Positions 1 through 10,176 of a stretch of 64,000 nt of DNA are shown piece after piece. The DNA comes from Chamaecrista fasciculata (lineage: Eukaryota > Streptophyta > Magnoliopsida > Fabales > Fabaceae): positions 26,067-90,066 of the forward strand of contig QANZ01034302.1 of the NCBI GenBank assembly GCA_003254925.1, in the 5' to 3' direction. Positions within the stretch are counted from its first letter, which is position 1; every line of letters begins with the position of its first letter. The notes under the pieces are model-generated. The model saw only the letters and a list, made by a program, of their open reading frames with translations, made no database searches and was not told where the DNA came from. A program made the position numbers and the translations under genes.

Positions 1-42
1 AGAGACCAATAGAAAGTTCATGAATTGATTAAGGAAGCTAAC

Positions 43-106
43 CTTGATGTATAAAGAGCAATCTTCATTCTCATGTGCCAAGTTAATGCTGAGCCATGAG
101 AAGGTC
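43..106 (-). pseudogene. receptor-like kinase exon remnant (downstream exon)
   Basis: Read on the minus strand, an acceptor TTGTAG (107-112) opens a 64-base coding-like exon that ends at a GT donor at 41-42. It translates to a stretch containing ALTWHMRMKIALYTSR. This matches the kinase-domain segment (usually WxxRMKIALDxxR) that follows the VYELMxNGSLE segment in plant receptor-like kinases of the At2g25220/At1g80640 type. The preceding exon is at 2197-2328, so the hAT element at 183-2155 lies in the intron between them. No further exons of this kinase are visible in the window, and the upstream exon is frameshifted, so I call this a pseudogene fragment. The family assignment rests on remembered motif similarity. 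Confidence 0.6.
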
Positions 107-253
107 CTACAACATAAACGATATTTAGACAATAATGACATTAATAATTATTCAATAATTGACAATTTGATATAATTATATTCAAGGTTATCAAACTCGA
201 GAGTTTAACTAAACTCGTGGAGGGCGGGTAAACTCGGATCGTAAACTCGGATC

Positions 254-1141
254 GTAATTTGCGGCATTATCTGTAACTATTTGTATTACATTCTCCTCCC
301 CAACTTGGTCAACTACTTTATCTAACATTTCAAACACTTTATCAGTTGTCTTCGAAATGCTAGAGGTATCCAAAGAATAAATGAATACCGTCTCTTTAGG
401 ACTGTTAACTAAAAAGTTACAAATGGATCTTCTTTTTCGATCAGTCCATCCATCAGACATGATAAAACAACCCACTTCCTTTCATTCTTGCTCAAACTCT
501 TTAAGATAAATTTTTATTCTTTCCACCTCCCTCTTTAAATACTTCTCTCTAACATCATGATACGAAGGATGCTTATAACCTGGAGCACCAAACCTCGTTG
601 CAAGGTCTATCATCTTTGTAAACTCTGGATTTTTTATACAATGGAAAGGTATGGCACTTGTATAAAAGAACCGACAAATTTGTTCAGAAAGTTCTTCCGC
701 TTTGCTTCTGTTGTATAACCCATCGATGATGGATTGTACACTTCCAACTACACTAGCACAGGTTGTTGACTTCTTTAACGAACCCTTTCCTTGTGAACCA
801 CCTCCAACACTTTCATCTTCTTCATCATCACCAAAAGCTGTAGACCACATCCTTTTCTTTTTAGCTGCATTTTCTTTAGCTTGACAAACAACCTTTAACA
901 TAGCTGCCCTCACCTCATCAGGAACACTAACACAAGGTTCAGTATCTTCTTTACTACCAGCTAAATGATGCTTGAATCTGAATATTCCACCACTAACTAT
1001 CTTGGAACAATAATTGCACTTCACTTTTCTAGCATTCCCTGCAACATCCGTCCCATGTTTCCACCCAACATCAGACCTATTTCCAGGATAATTTTTTCTT
1101 CCAACAACCACCTTTTTACCTTTTTCCCCACTTGTAGACAT
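254..1141 (-). pseudogene. hAT transposase, N-terminal part (BED finger + DUF659), broken
   Basis: The start at 1141 gives a protein whose first ~90 residues hold a BED-type zinc finger (VKCNYCSKIV followed by FKHHLAG, i.e. C-x2-C then H residues). Next come the conserved plant hAT segments KSKAEE-like, IPFHCIKNPEF, FGAPGYKHPSYHDVRE and the DUF659 hallmark CFIMSDGWTDRKRRSICNF. A TGA codon interrupts the same reading frame between LKEFEQE and KEVGCF (about 482-484), where family members usually have a tryptophan, so a single base change can explain it. Reading continues to VTDNAANY at about 254 and then runs straight into the AACTCG subterminal repeats. The catalytic core beyond that point and the C-terminal dimerisation domain are therefore missing. 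It is a non-functional remnant from the element's own ancestor. Confidence 0.85.
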
Positions 1142-1215
1142 TATTCACCGCAGCTTGACTAATTCAGACCAGGCCACAGGAAAAACAAATACAAATCATT
1201 TTTTTTTTGTAATAC

Positions 1216-1415
1216 ATTCAAGTTCAATATAACTTCAAGTTCAATCTCACATTCACAAACATACTACTTCAAGTTCAATATAACTTCATGTTCAATCTCA
1301 CATTCACAAACCTACTACTTCAAGTTCAATATAACTTCAAGGAATCAAGTTCAATCTCACATTCACAAACATACTACTTCAAATTCAATATAACTTCAAG
1401 TTCAATCTCACATTC
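1216..1415. repeat. 51-bp tandem repeat, about four copies
   Basis: About four imperfect copies of a 51-base unit built from the words TTCAAGTTCAATATAACTTC and CTCACATTCACAAAC follow one another inside the hAT element, upstream of its transposase start. The third copy carries a small insertion (GGAATCAAG). Downstream, to about 1650, the CATTCATACATACAT-type sequence is also low-complexity. Confidence 0.8.
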
Positions 1416-2196
1416 AAATTTACACATACACAATTTCACATAATCACATATTCACATTTATAAATCATACATTAACATACCCAGCCTTTCACATAATCAC
1501 AAGTTCACAACTTCACAGAATCACATTCATACATACATTCAAGTTGACGGCCTCACAGAGTCACATTCATACTGTCATACATACATACATAAATTCAATC
1601 ACATTCATACATACATAAATTCAATCACATTCATACCCAGCCTTTCTGTCAAACTCACAGAGTCACAGCTGATGAAATAAAGAAGCTACATTCATATATA
1701 ATATATTGACACATACCACTATGCTAGCTTCATCGACGGCGCCAGCAGCAGCAGAGGAAGGCGTCGACGGCGTGACCAGCTTCGTCGGAAGGCGTCGACA
1801 GCAGCAGAGGAAGGCGATGCAGAACGAAGAAGGCAAGTCGAAGAAGGGGAAGGCAGAGTCGCAGAGGCAAGTCGAAGAAGGCAAAAAAATTTGGGGAAAA
1901 TGATGAAGATAGATTAAGTTTAGGGTAATTTTTGGTGTGGGCCGGTTTTTTTTTTTTTGCTGAATGGGCTGGTTTATTTGGCAGAAACCGAAAAAAAAAA
2001 GAGTGAGTGAACTCGCCGAGTTCAGTGCAAACTCGCGAGTTTAGGCGAGTTTAGCGAGTTCAGGCGAGTTTGCTCCGAGTTTGAGCCGAGTTTACACGAT
2101 TTTGGGGGGTAAACTCGGCGAGTTTACGAGTTAAAACTCGAGTTTGACAACCATGATTATATTTGGTAAAGAACACATTAGATAATGTGCTTTTAC

Positions 2197-2328
2197 CATG
2201 TAATTGAGTTTCCAAGGATCCATTTTGCATCAATTCATAGACAATAAACCTGTTGTCGCCGTTGTTGCTACAACCAGCAAAGAAATTATATTGGGATGCT
2301 GAATCTTGCTTAACAAATCCACCTCAAT
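2197..2328 (-). pseudogene. receptor-like kinase exon remnant with frameshift
   Basis: On the minus strand, a TTGCAG acceptor (2329-2334) opens an exon that ends at the GT donor at 2195-2196. It encodes EVDLLSKIQHPNIISLL, then (after a one-base frame change) CSNNGDNRFIVYELMQNGSL and a final LH. This is the kinase alpha-C to hinge region of plant receptor-like kinases of the At2g25220 type. The frame change lies in TTTGCTGGTTGTAGC, where one G appears to be missing from the usual LLGC codons. The next exon is at 43-106, across the intron that the hAT element invaded. The gene was probably dead or dying in this lineage. Confidence 0.65.
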
Positions 2329-2873
2329 CTGCAATTCCATCACATCATTTAATAGAATTTTGATAAAAAAAAAAACCGAGAAGCAAAATGAAGAGATAAT
2401 TTATTTTTTAATCCTTAAATTTATCTTAAAACTACAATCTAGTCCTAAATTTATATTTTTTTATTTTTAAAAAGATATTTTTCCAATATTCAGGGATTAA
2501 ATCATAATTTGAAACAAACCCAAATAAGGGTTGAGTCAAGTTATATACATCATCACCAGAGTGTTATCAGAACGGGAAAGGAAAGGACAAAGATAACAAC
2601 ATTCTCCACGCAATGCTATCCTCAAAGCATGAATTAGAAAATAATATAGTGTCTACATATAACACTAAAAGAAGATAGAAAATTATATATAAATAATAAT
2701 AAAGAAGGTCATGTTAACTGTTAAAACAGAAAATTATAAGGTTAATGTAATACCTTGCAATTAAGTTCATAAAAATCACCAAGAAACACCTAATAAATAG
2801 ACAATTTCAAAAGAAAAGATGGAATGAAAAGTATTCTAAAACATTAGTCAACATCAAGAATTTTAAATCTTAC
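2329..2873. other. intergenic/intronic AT-rich stretch, nothing identified
   Basis: AT-rich sequence with homopolymer runs. It contains a short patch of the TTTAGTCC-type words seen in fold-back elements (about 2400-2530). I see no exon or complete repeat. Confidence 0.5.
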
Positions 2874-2975
2874 CTTATCGTCACTATCCCCAGTAAAAGA
2901 AGCACCATCACAGTAAAGAATCTTCACTCTGTTTCAGTTGTAAAAATCTGTAATCAAAAGATGGAGGTCGAGAGA
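2874..2975 (-). pseudogene. pectin acetylesterase exon remnant with premature stop
   Basis: The minus strand reads DFYN-stop-NRVKILYCDGASFTGDSDDK and ends at a GT donor (2872-2873). The run RVKxxYCDGASFxGD is the hallmark surrounding the catalytic region of plant pectin acetylesterases (CE13), which remove acetyl esters from cell-wall pectin. TGA at 2934-2936 replaces the tryptophan normally found in FYNWN. Upstream minus-strand sequence (about 2976-3060) keeps only weak similarity. No following exon was found. It is an isolated dead fragment beside the receptor-kinase remnants. Confidence 0.6.
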
Positions 2976-3161
2976 ATGAGGGCAGCTGATGTTCCTCTGG
3001 TGGAGAATCCGAAATAACCGTTTAGCACTTGTGGGTGGAAATCACACCGTGTTAGGTTTTGCTCTTGCTAAATCAAGTTTAACATAAAAAAAAAAGGCTT
3101 GTAGTTTTTGGTTGATCAAAATCTTCTCACCAAGGACCATATCAAAAAGAAGCAAATCTAG

Positions 3162-3510
3162 GAGGTGACTTGCAATTTAATTCTTCAAAGATAATTTTCA
3201 TCATATTTCTTGCAATTTCATATTTATACTCAAATTTCATTTACCCAAATTTTATTTACATCACCAAAAAAATTATCAAATATGCATATCTTTCCTGTCC
3301 TACCATGATATAAGATCCTTTCTAACAAAAATTACAATTTATTTTATAACTTTTTGTGCTAAATTGGACCATGGGAGGATTTTATACACCTATTTGATTT
3401 CAATTCTACTTAAATTTTGAAGTACAATAGTACGAAAAAAAATTACCTTGGACAATGTAAGTTGACCCCTTATAGTGAGGTTCTCAACTGCAGTGGCTTT
3501 CTCTTCTCAT
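3162..3510. repeat. local duplication copy A (partner 3762-4020)
   Basis: Shares GGTGACTTGCAATTTA, CAAAGAT and the block TTACCTTGGACAATGTAAG...GAGGTTCTCAACTGCA with 3762-4020. The conserved block reads on the minus strand as AVENLT followed by RGQLTLSK and then a GT donor, so a coding-like exon seems to have been duplicated. Copy A has a small deletion relative to copy B inside that block. I do not recognise the protein. Confidence 0.65.
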
Positions 3511-3761
3511 TTGATCCTTATTAATCAATAAAGAATCTCTTAAGTTATATGGTCAATCATCTCAATCATACATTGAAATAGATCTGGATCCATGTTTTTC
3601 AATGTTAATTTTAACAGAACTAAAATGCATAAGTTGATAATCATTTAAATCTTTTTCTTATAATCATTCAGTGAGGCTACTACTTATTATAGAATACCAT
3701 CTGATGCATACAACAATATGTTTTCATGAAGAGAAAACTATATTTTAGTCCCAGATAGATA

Positions 3762-4020
3762 AGGTGACTTGCAATTTACTTCTTCAAAGATCTTTATCAT
3801 CATATTAGTTCACTAAAAGATGACATTTCTTGCAATGTCATCCTTATACTCAAATTTTATTTACATCACCAAAAATATTATCAAAAATTCATATCTTTGA
3901 CATTGGACGATTCCACTTAAATTCTGAAGTACAATAGTATGGGAAAAAATTACCTTGGACAATGTAAGTTGACCCCTTAACATAGTGAGGTTCTCAACTG
4001 CAAGGACTTTCTCTTCTCAT
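3762..4020. repeat. local duplication copy B (partner 3162-3510)
   Basis: Second copy of the duplicated segment. Here the minus-strand frame reads EKVLAVENLTMLRGQLTLSK without a stop, up to a GT donor. Copy A is about 90 bases longer because of internal sequence absent here. Confidence 0.65.
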
Positions 4021-4511
4021 CCGCTTACAGTCTATAATCAATACTCTGTTTGCAAACACAACATTAACTCAAATCAGCATATATATCCTTATGCACATAG
4101 TGTGAGATAAAAATAAGAGAAAATATATTTTTTTAGTCCTCAAATTTGTTCCAAAACTATGATTTAGTCTTTGAATATTATAAATACGTTCTTTGGTCGC
4201 TGATTTTCTTTTACAAACATCAACTATTTGGAAACTAAACAGTTGATCATTCAAAAAAAAAAATTAGAGACCAACAAAATATATTTCCAAATATCTAAGG
4301 ACTAAGTTGAAATTTTGGAATTTATGAATTTATGAATTTATGAAAGTTTAGAAATTAGGGCTAATGCCAAAGAATCTAACCTTAATTGCTCAAGCAGAAT
4401 TCGAAATAGGATGAATTGTTGGTAGTAGTTTCTGGAATGAAGTAACCACCACATGTAAGCCTCTCATACCTGGACAAAATCTTAAGACTTAAAGAAACCC
4501 TGCTTTGTTAT

Positions 4512-4668
4512 GCCTGAGACAACAGAACCAATAAAATATACTGATATACACCATATACTGCGGGAGATAGAGCCAATAAAATCATGTAGTAACTCATGAT
4601 TTGGAACCAAATTAATGGATTCAGCAAAATAACAGAAAGAAGATTTTGGAAGTATGAAAACTTGGATT
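4512..4668. repeat. 157-bp direct duplication, copy 1
   Basis: About 95% identical by eye to 5178-5334, from GCCTGAGACAACA to GAAAACTTGGATT, and of equal length. Neither copy has a recognisable coding function. Confidence 0.85.
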
Positions 4669-5059
4669 GACTTAAGCAAGGTTAGAGCTTTATAGGGGCT
4701 TGATTTTGGTTGGTTAGATTTTCAATCCTTAAAAAATCTACACAAATATGCATCGACCCAGGATTTTCTTCAGTTTTCACAAACAAATCCTCTTGAAGAG
4801 AATATTAATTATTAGAAAAAGGAAACAAAATGAAAGCAGTTTCAATCATTAAGGAAGAGAATTCAATATTCTGGTGAACATACAGAGCAGTTTCTATACT
4901 TTTTTGAGAGCTATGACACATTAACTTGTTGTTTTTTAAGAGCAACATATGAACTTAACTCTTTGATCTGCAAAAAAAATTAGAATTGCAAATCAGTGAG
5001 GTTGCAAGATGCCAATAAATGCTGCAAAAATTAGAAACTAAAAAGTAAAAAGATATCAT

Positions 5060-5180
5060 GTAGATCTCAAAGGTTAACATCTCACCATAGACTGCTTTTT
5101 CTCATTCAGCATTTTAGTGGTTTCTCTATCAATTCTACCCTCCAAAGCCTTGACTTCTGTTTCAAGTTCTTTTATAAGCC
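5060..5180 (-). pseudogene. unrecognised coiled-coil-like exon remnant
   Basis: On the minus strand the segment reads ELETEVKALEGRIDRETTKM then LNEKKQSM and meets a GTGAGA donor. It is charged and heptad-like, as in a coiled coil. A further minus-strand segment at about 5452-5565 reads MNPNDDIRFLGEYWG, a stop, then LVPDNHDISKFGNRKLMELLQ before a GTGAGT-like donor. Together they look like exons of one decayed gene that also supplied the duplicated AVENLT exon at 3.5 and 4.0 kb. I cannot name the family. Confidence 0.35.
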
Positions 5181-5334
5181 TGAGACAACAAAACCAATAA
5201 AATATACTAATATACACCATATACTGCGAGAGATAGAGTCAATAAAATCATGTAGCAACTCATGATTTGGAACCAAATTAATGGATTCAGCAAAATAACA
5301 GAAAGAAGATATTGGAAGTATGAAAACTTGGATT
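5178..5334. repeat. 157-bp direct duplication, copy 2
   Basis: Partner of 4512-4668. It directly follows the coiled-coil-like remnant, suggesting segmental duplication within the decayed gene. Confidence 0.85.
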
Positions 5335-5698
5335 CAGATTGCATAACCCAACAAAAATCATCTCAAAACACTTCAAATTACTGAAATCAACTCAAATTAT
5401 AGTGAATCACAAACTTCCAAAAACAAAATTAGAGTCATAGAACTCACTTGTAATAACTCCATAAGTTTCCTGTTTCCAAACTTACTGATATCATGGTTGT
5501 CAGGAACCAGCTATCCCCAATATTCTCCAAGAAATCTAATATCATCATTTGGATTCATTTTGGAAATTGCAAAGGGTTTTCAAAAGCTGGTCATATGCTC
5601 AGACAACTTAGATATGCAGAAGCTGTATATAGGGCTTGAATAGCCAACCAATCAATAAAATCAGTGATTTTTTTTTGCTAGAAAGGCTGCAAGCCATC

Positions 5699-6733
5699 TG
5701 TAAATAATTAATCCCTATTAATCATTTAACAATTATTATATTTAAACTTATCTCGAAAATTTAAATATTTCACAACTGTAGATTATTTAAGACAAGACTT
5801 AATGTCCCAGACATTTTGCTATGTCTTAAATTGTGCCACCGGAGTGACCCACGAATTAACCCTAATTCGTGTCCCTTTAAGCGGTGTCCTGATCCTGCTC
5901 ATGTGTGACCCAGCAGGCCTCACGTGAAGTTGGCAGCAAGCCATCTCTATGACCTACAAGTGGTGAGCGGACTCTAGCAAGCCATCACGACTACCCAAAA
6001 CACGTGAGTTATCGTTTTTACCAAAACCGACTTAACCTTAGTACCACCTTGTCATAGACCCTATTGTCACACGATATCTTGGTCATGGATTAGGCACAGG
6101 AAAGTCATCCATAATCCAAACCACAACTTTCTCGATCTTCTTGAGTAAGTCCCATTTCCCAGCGTGGCCACACATTTCCTTGGACAGGCTCATCGAGGGC
6201 GCCAGTTAGATATCTCTCATTTAATGAGGGACAAAATCCCATTTTGGCCAATCCACATTCCTCAGCACGGCAGTCAACCAAACCCATACCTATCCCTTAT
6301 GGCTACCCTGCTACGGGCAATGTTAGACTAGGCCAAAGTCTGACAACTGCAACGCCGGAATAATGATGACCTCAGGTCTAAGGCGTCGTGACAGGCGTAC
6401 AGGAGAGGCAAGCTGATGACTAAACCCATGCAGGACTCTCCGGGTCATGTCCAGCAACTCGTAACCCCTTACGTAATTGCACCATGACTCTCGTAAAGCA
6501 TCTAGTGCATGTATCTCCATACACCGAGGTCATGCTGGTCTTAGTTCATTTCAAGTTCCCACCTGAATGAGCGACCAGGCACAGTTTAGACTAATTATCA
6601 CATAATTAATCAGGGATTGTTATCATAGTAAACATGCTAATAATATGATAACCATTAATTTATCTCCATAAATTAATCAATATGTTCAAAACATATTTAT
6701 AAAATGATTGGCCCTAGGGCACAATCTCCAACA
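5699..6733 (-). repeat. truncated 3' LTR of the copia element
   Basis: Aligns end to end with 12941-13975 (1,035 bp each). It ends TCTCCAACA next to the purine-rich tract at 6734-6742. The other 1,067 bp of the LTR, present at 11874-12940, are absent. The break at 5699 joins unrelated sequence with no visible target duplication. Confidence 0.9.
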
Positions 6734-7021
6734 GACTCCCACTTGCACTAGGTACAATCATTAATCAAATTGTTCCTACACTAGGAACATCCATTAATGT
6801 GTCTAATCCCCACTTGACATTACATGACGCTCATGTAAGACCCGTGCTAGGGATTTCATAAGAGGATCGGCAACATCATCCTCGTCTGCTACTTTACATA
6901 TCTTGACATCACCATCTCTAGGTGATCACGTCTGAGTATATATATCACTGTCAGAACATCAGTGGGGATCCAATCCCATTTGGTGTCTTCCTGTCTCCAC
7001 AGGGTGACCACCAATCACACC

Positions 7022-7204
7022 TCAGACACTAGTTTTACGGTCTGCGTCTCCACGCGACCAACCCTTTGTTGTAGAATCAGCAATCGTGCTCTGCTTGGAA
7101 CCTTTCCAACTCACGATGCCACCGTTCAGGAGAAACACGTATCCATACTGCGATTTAAATTTATCTTGGTAGGTTTGGATTAAAACGGGCACCTGTGTAA
7201 CCAA
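7022..7204 (-). pseudogene. copia RNase H fragment
   Basis: Contains YGYVFLLNGGIVSWKGSKQ followed by STIADSTTKG, the signature of the copia RNase H region (GYVFxLNGGxVSWxSSKQxTIxxST). It is out of frame with the upstream reverse transcriptase and truncated. RNase H would degrade the RNA strand during reverse transcription. Confidence 0.8.
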
Positions 7205-7278
7205 GAACTAAGAACCAAGAATTCATCCTTAGTTCTTCCTAAGTACTTAAGGATGCTTATGACAACGGTCCAATGATC

Positions 7279-8312
7279 CTAACCAGGGTCTTGTTGGAAC
7301 CGGCTTGTCACGCTCAGGGCAAACGACACATTGGGTCGAGTACACAGCATGATGGATCCTATTGCCGAAGCATAAGGGATGCCACTCATGCTCCCTCGCT
7401 CATCAAGTATCTTGGGACACTGATTCTTGCTCAGGACTAAACCATGATTCATCGGTATGAATCCCCTCTTGGAATCTCGCATATTGAACCCCTTCAGTAC
7501 CTTATCCAAGTACGTACTCTGACTCAATCCAAGAAGCCTACGAGATCTATCTCTATAGATCTTGATGCCTAGAATATAGGCAGCTTCTCCTAAGTCCTTC
7601 ATTGAAAACGATTTTCCCAACCAAGATTTACAATCTCTAAGGTTGGAACATTATTTTCAATGAGCAAAATGTCATTGACATAAAACACCAAGAACACAAT
7701 TGTGCTCCCACTAACCTTCTTGTAGACACAAGGTTCATCAGGGTTTTGTAAGAAGCCAAACTCTTTGACTACTTCATCAAAACGATGATTCCAACTCCTG
7801 GATGCTTGCTTCAATCCATAAATGGATCTTTGAAGCTTGCATACCATGTCTGGTGCCTCAGGACATACAAACCCCTCGGGTTGTGTCATATACACATCCT
7901 CGGGCAGCCTTCCGTTTAGGAACGCTGTTTTGACATCCATTTGCCATATCTCATAGTCATAATATGCGGCTATGGCAAGGAGGATCTTAATGGACTTGGC
8001 CATTGCAACAGGCGAAAACGTTTCGTCATAGTCTATACCATGACGTTGCGTAAATCCCTTCGCAACTAGCCTCGCCTTGAAGACGTTGACATTGCCATCC
8101 ATGTCTGTTTTCTCTTTGAAAACCCACTTGCACCCTTCGGGTTTTACCCCTTCGGGTGGAGCGACCAAGGTCCATACCTTGTTGGCGTACATAGACTGCA
8201 TCTCAGCCTTAATGGCTTCAACCCATTTCTCAGAGTTGGGATCTACGATGGCCTCTTGATAGGTGGTGGGTTCACCATGCTCCGTGAGCAACACATCTTT
8301 GTTTTCAGTCAC
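7279..8312 (-). pseudogene. copia reverse transcriptase, frameshifted
   Basis: The first frame (8312 down to 7599) shows the copia RT landmarks in order: WVEAIKAEMQSM, WVFKEKTDMDGNV, KARLVAKGFTQ, GIDYDETFSPVA, QMDVKTAFLNG, DVYMTQPEGF, KLQRSIYGLKQASRSWN. It then reads YVNDILLI, where a functional enzyme has the two catalytic aspartates of YVDD. A frame change near 7610 leads into the second frame (7620-7279) with SFSMKDLGEAAYILGIKI and YASAIGSIMLCTRPN. The missing aspartate and the frameshift both say the enzyme is dead. Confidence 0.88.
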
Positions 8313-8543
8313 GAGAAATCCATATCTCTCTGACTGAAAACGTGTCCTATCCGACCTTCGTGGTCCTTGTGCTTTAGAGGAGCTTCCACAACACCTTGTG
8401 GTTCTTCTCTAGTTTCCGTCTGCGCCTCTAGAGTGTCTTGTGGATCTTGAACTCCTTCAAGATCTACCTTACTCCCACTGTTTCTTTTGGAAACAAGATC
8501 CTTTTCTAGAAAGAATCCACTTCTGACTACAAACACTTTGTTG

Positions 8544-9000
8544 TCAAATGGGCAGTAACCGTAATACCCCCTTGTTTCCTTGGGGTATCCTACAAGCACT
8601 TGAGTGATTTGGGAGATAGTTTATCGTTTGCTTAACGTAAACTTCACATCCCCAAATTTTGAGATAAGACACTATGGGACTCTTCCCACTCCATATCTCA
8701 TATGGTTTCTTCTCAACTGCCTTAGACGGAACACGGTTAAGTGTGAACGCGGCAACTTCTAAAGCATATCCCCAAAAGGATTGCGGAAGATCGGTCTGAC
8801 TCATCATAGATCGTACCATATCTAATAGGGTTCGATTCCTCCTCTCGGAAACACCATCCCACCATGGGGTTTCAGAAGGGGTAAGTCGTGAGACCATCTC
8901 ACAGCTTCTAAGATGATCAACAAATTCTTGACTCAAATACTCGTCTTCTCGATCGGATCGAAGGACTTTGATTTTCTTGTCAAGTTAGTTCTCTACTTCA
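8544..9000 (-). pseudogene. copia integrase fragment
   Basis: From about 9000 the minus strand reads LDKKIKVLRSDREDEYLSQE, then VDHLRSCEMVSRLTPSE, then the core WWDGVSERRNRTLLDMVRSM with the glutamate of the D,D(35)E triad, and FWGYALEVAAFTLNRVPSKA. Stops and frame changes interrupt it on both sides. A further frame at 8309-8599 (GYPKETRGYYGY, KVFVVRSGFFLEK) is the integrase/RT linker. The upstream zinc-binding part is represented only by the GAG-pre-integrase stretch at 9178-9350. Confidence 0.82.
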
Positions 9001-9177
9001 CTTTGAAATCTCTATTTCAAAAGACTCCGACTTATGCTTTAATAGGTAGCCGTAGTCAAACCTATTGAAGCAGTTAGTAAGAGTAACCACCTTCAGCTTG
9101 GGTACTCATGGGTCCACATACATCACTTATGTATGATCCCCATTAAGTCAGATGCCCTCTCACTGTGGCCAGTGAGA

Positions 9178-9350
9178 GGCGCCTTTGTCATTTTTCCAAT
9201 TAGATAAGATTCGCAAGCATCATATGATTCAAAATCAAACGAGCTTAGAAGTCCATCTCTATGGAGCTCCTCTAGGCGTTTCTCGTTTATATGGCCTAAA
9301 CGACAATGCCAAAGGTATATAGGATTAGATTCGCTAATCTCAATCCTTCT
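9178..9350 (-). pseudogene. copia GAG-pre-integrase segment
   Basis: Reads RIEISESNPIYLWHCRLGHI, then NEKRLEELHRDGLLSSFDFE, then SYDACESYLIGKMTKAP, without a stop. The LWHxRLGHI motif and the following D-x-C supply the histidine and cysteine ligands of the copia integrase zinc finger. The usual CxxC appears here as a single C (DACESY), so the finger is degraded. Confidence 0.8.
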
Positions 9351-9497
9351 CGTATCAATGTTATAGATATTGTTATCGTGCTAACGTTCAAATTTCAAGA
9401 TGCAATGATTACTTTGCAAATCACCATAAGCAAATAAACATCATCTTTATAAATCGAACACCATTCTTTTCAGTTAACACATGCAAAACCTTCCTTA

Positions 9498-9698
9498 TCA
9501 AATAAGAAAGAGAAGCATTGTTTGAACCTTAAAGAAGGTACATGATAACAATAAAATAAGCCCGGAGGGCAAAACAAGCTCGCATGTTCCTACAGCCATA
9601 GCAGCAACCCTTGCTCCATTGCCTATTCGTAGGTCCATCTCGCTTCTGTCCAGCTTTCTACTGTCTCTAAGACCCTTCACATCAAATGTGAAAACCAC
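9498..9698 (-). pseudogene. copia protease region remnant
   Basis: Contains LDRSEMDLRIGNGARVAAMA followed by VGTCELVLPSGLILLL, the segment just after the aspartic-protease/Pol start in this group of copia elements. The D[ST]G active-site triplet is not visible in this frame. The end (FFKVQTMLLFLI) looks frameshifted relative to the usual NCYFVP-like continuation. Confidence 0.65.
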
Positions 9699-9842
9699 AT
9701 GCTGTATCTAATACCCAAGCGGTTATAGTAGACAAGTGAACGTCTATAACGAGATACCAGAAGTAGAGATCTCATCTCTCCTTTTATTTATTTGATCTTC
9801 CAAATACAATTTGCAATTTCTTAAAAGGCAAATTGCATCCTT

Positions 9843-10176
9843 TTAAGGCCTTGCCTTCTTGGTAGGTAGTGGGTTAGGCTCAGCCTCTGGCTTGGTCCTA
9901 CCAACCACGGCGTCTCCTTTCCTCTTTCCTTTGCCCTTCCCTTTCCCCTGGTTCTGGAACGTTTCCTTGAGATGTGTGACCACCTCAACAGCCGACAATA
10001 TTCCCGTGTTCAACTCTTTGAACTATCGTGGCTAGCATCAAGCAAGCAACGTCCACAGAGTCATTGAAGTGCTTCACAAGCAGTTCTTTGAGCTCTTGGA
10101 GCGTCCTTGGCATGCTCTTCAGGGGAGGGATTTCTAGGACACAAAGTTTCCTTCGTTGGGTGAGAACAATTCTCAA
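9843..10176 (-). pseudogene. copia gag C-terminal remnant
   Basis: The minus strand reads KLCVLEIPPLKSMPRTLQEL, then KELLVKHFNDSVDVACLMLA, then a stop. A second frame follows with VEVVTHLKETFQNQGKGKGK and a basic tail (GRTKPEAEPNPLPTKKARP). This matches the C-terminal part of gag proteins in TNT1-like plant copia elements. It lies immediately upstream of the protease remnant, in the expected order. Confidence 0.7.

Larger units (their letters stand above)
175..2163 (-). mobile_element. hAT-type DNA transposon, 1.97 kb, with 8-bp target duplication
   Basis: The element proper is 183-2155. It is flanked by a perfect 8-bp direct repeat ATTATATT (175-182 and 2156-2163). The terminal inverted repeats are near-perfect: CAAGGTTATCAAACTCGAG on the left, and CATGGTTGTCAAACTCGAG on the right read on the minus strand. 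Both subterminal zones are packed with AACTCG/CGAGTT motifs (183-255 and about 2007-2150), as expected for transposase-binding sites of hAT elements. It carries a minus-strand BED-finger transposase fragment (254-1141), a 51-bp tandem repeat (about 1216-1415) and a CpG-rich patch (about 1735-1850). The transposase lacks its C-terminal catalytic and dimerisation region, so the copy is non-autonomous. It inserted into an intron of a decayed receptor-kinase gene. Confidence 0.9.

Noticed and set aside
6323..6520. A 65-codon frame repeated almost identically at 13565-13762
   Set aside because: Both lie at the same place in the two LTR copies, so the 'conservation' is just LTR duplication.
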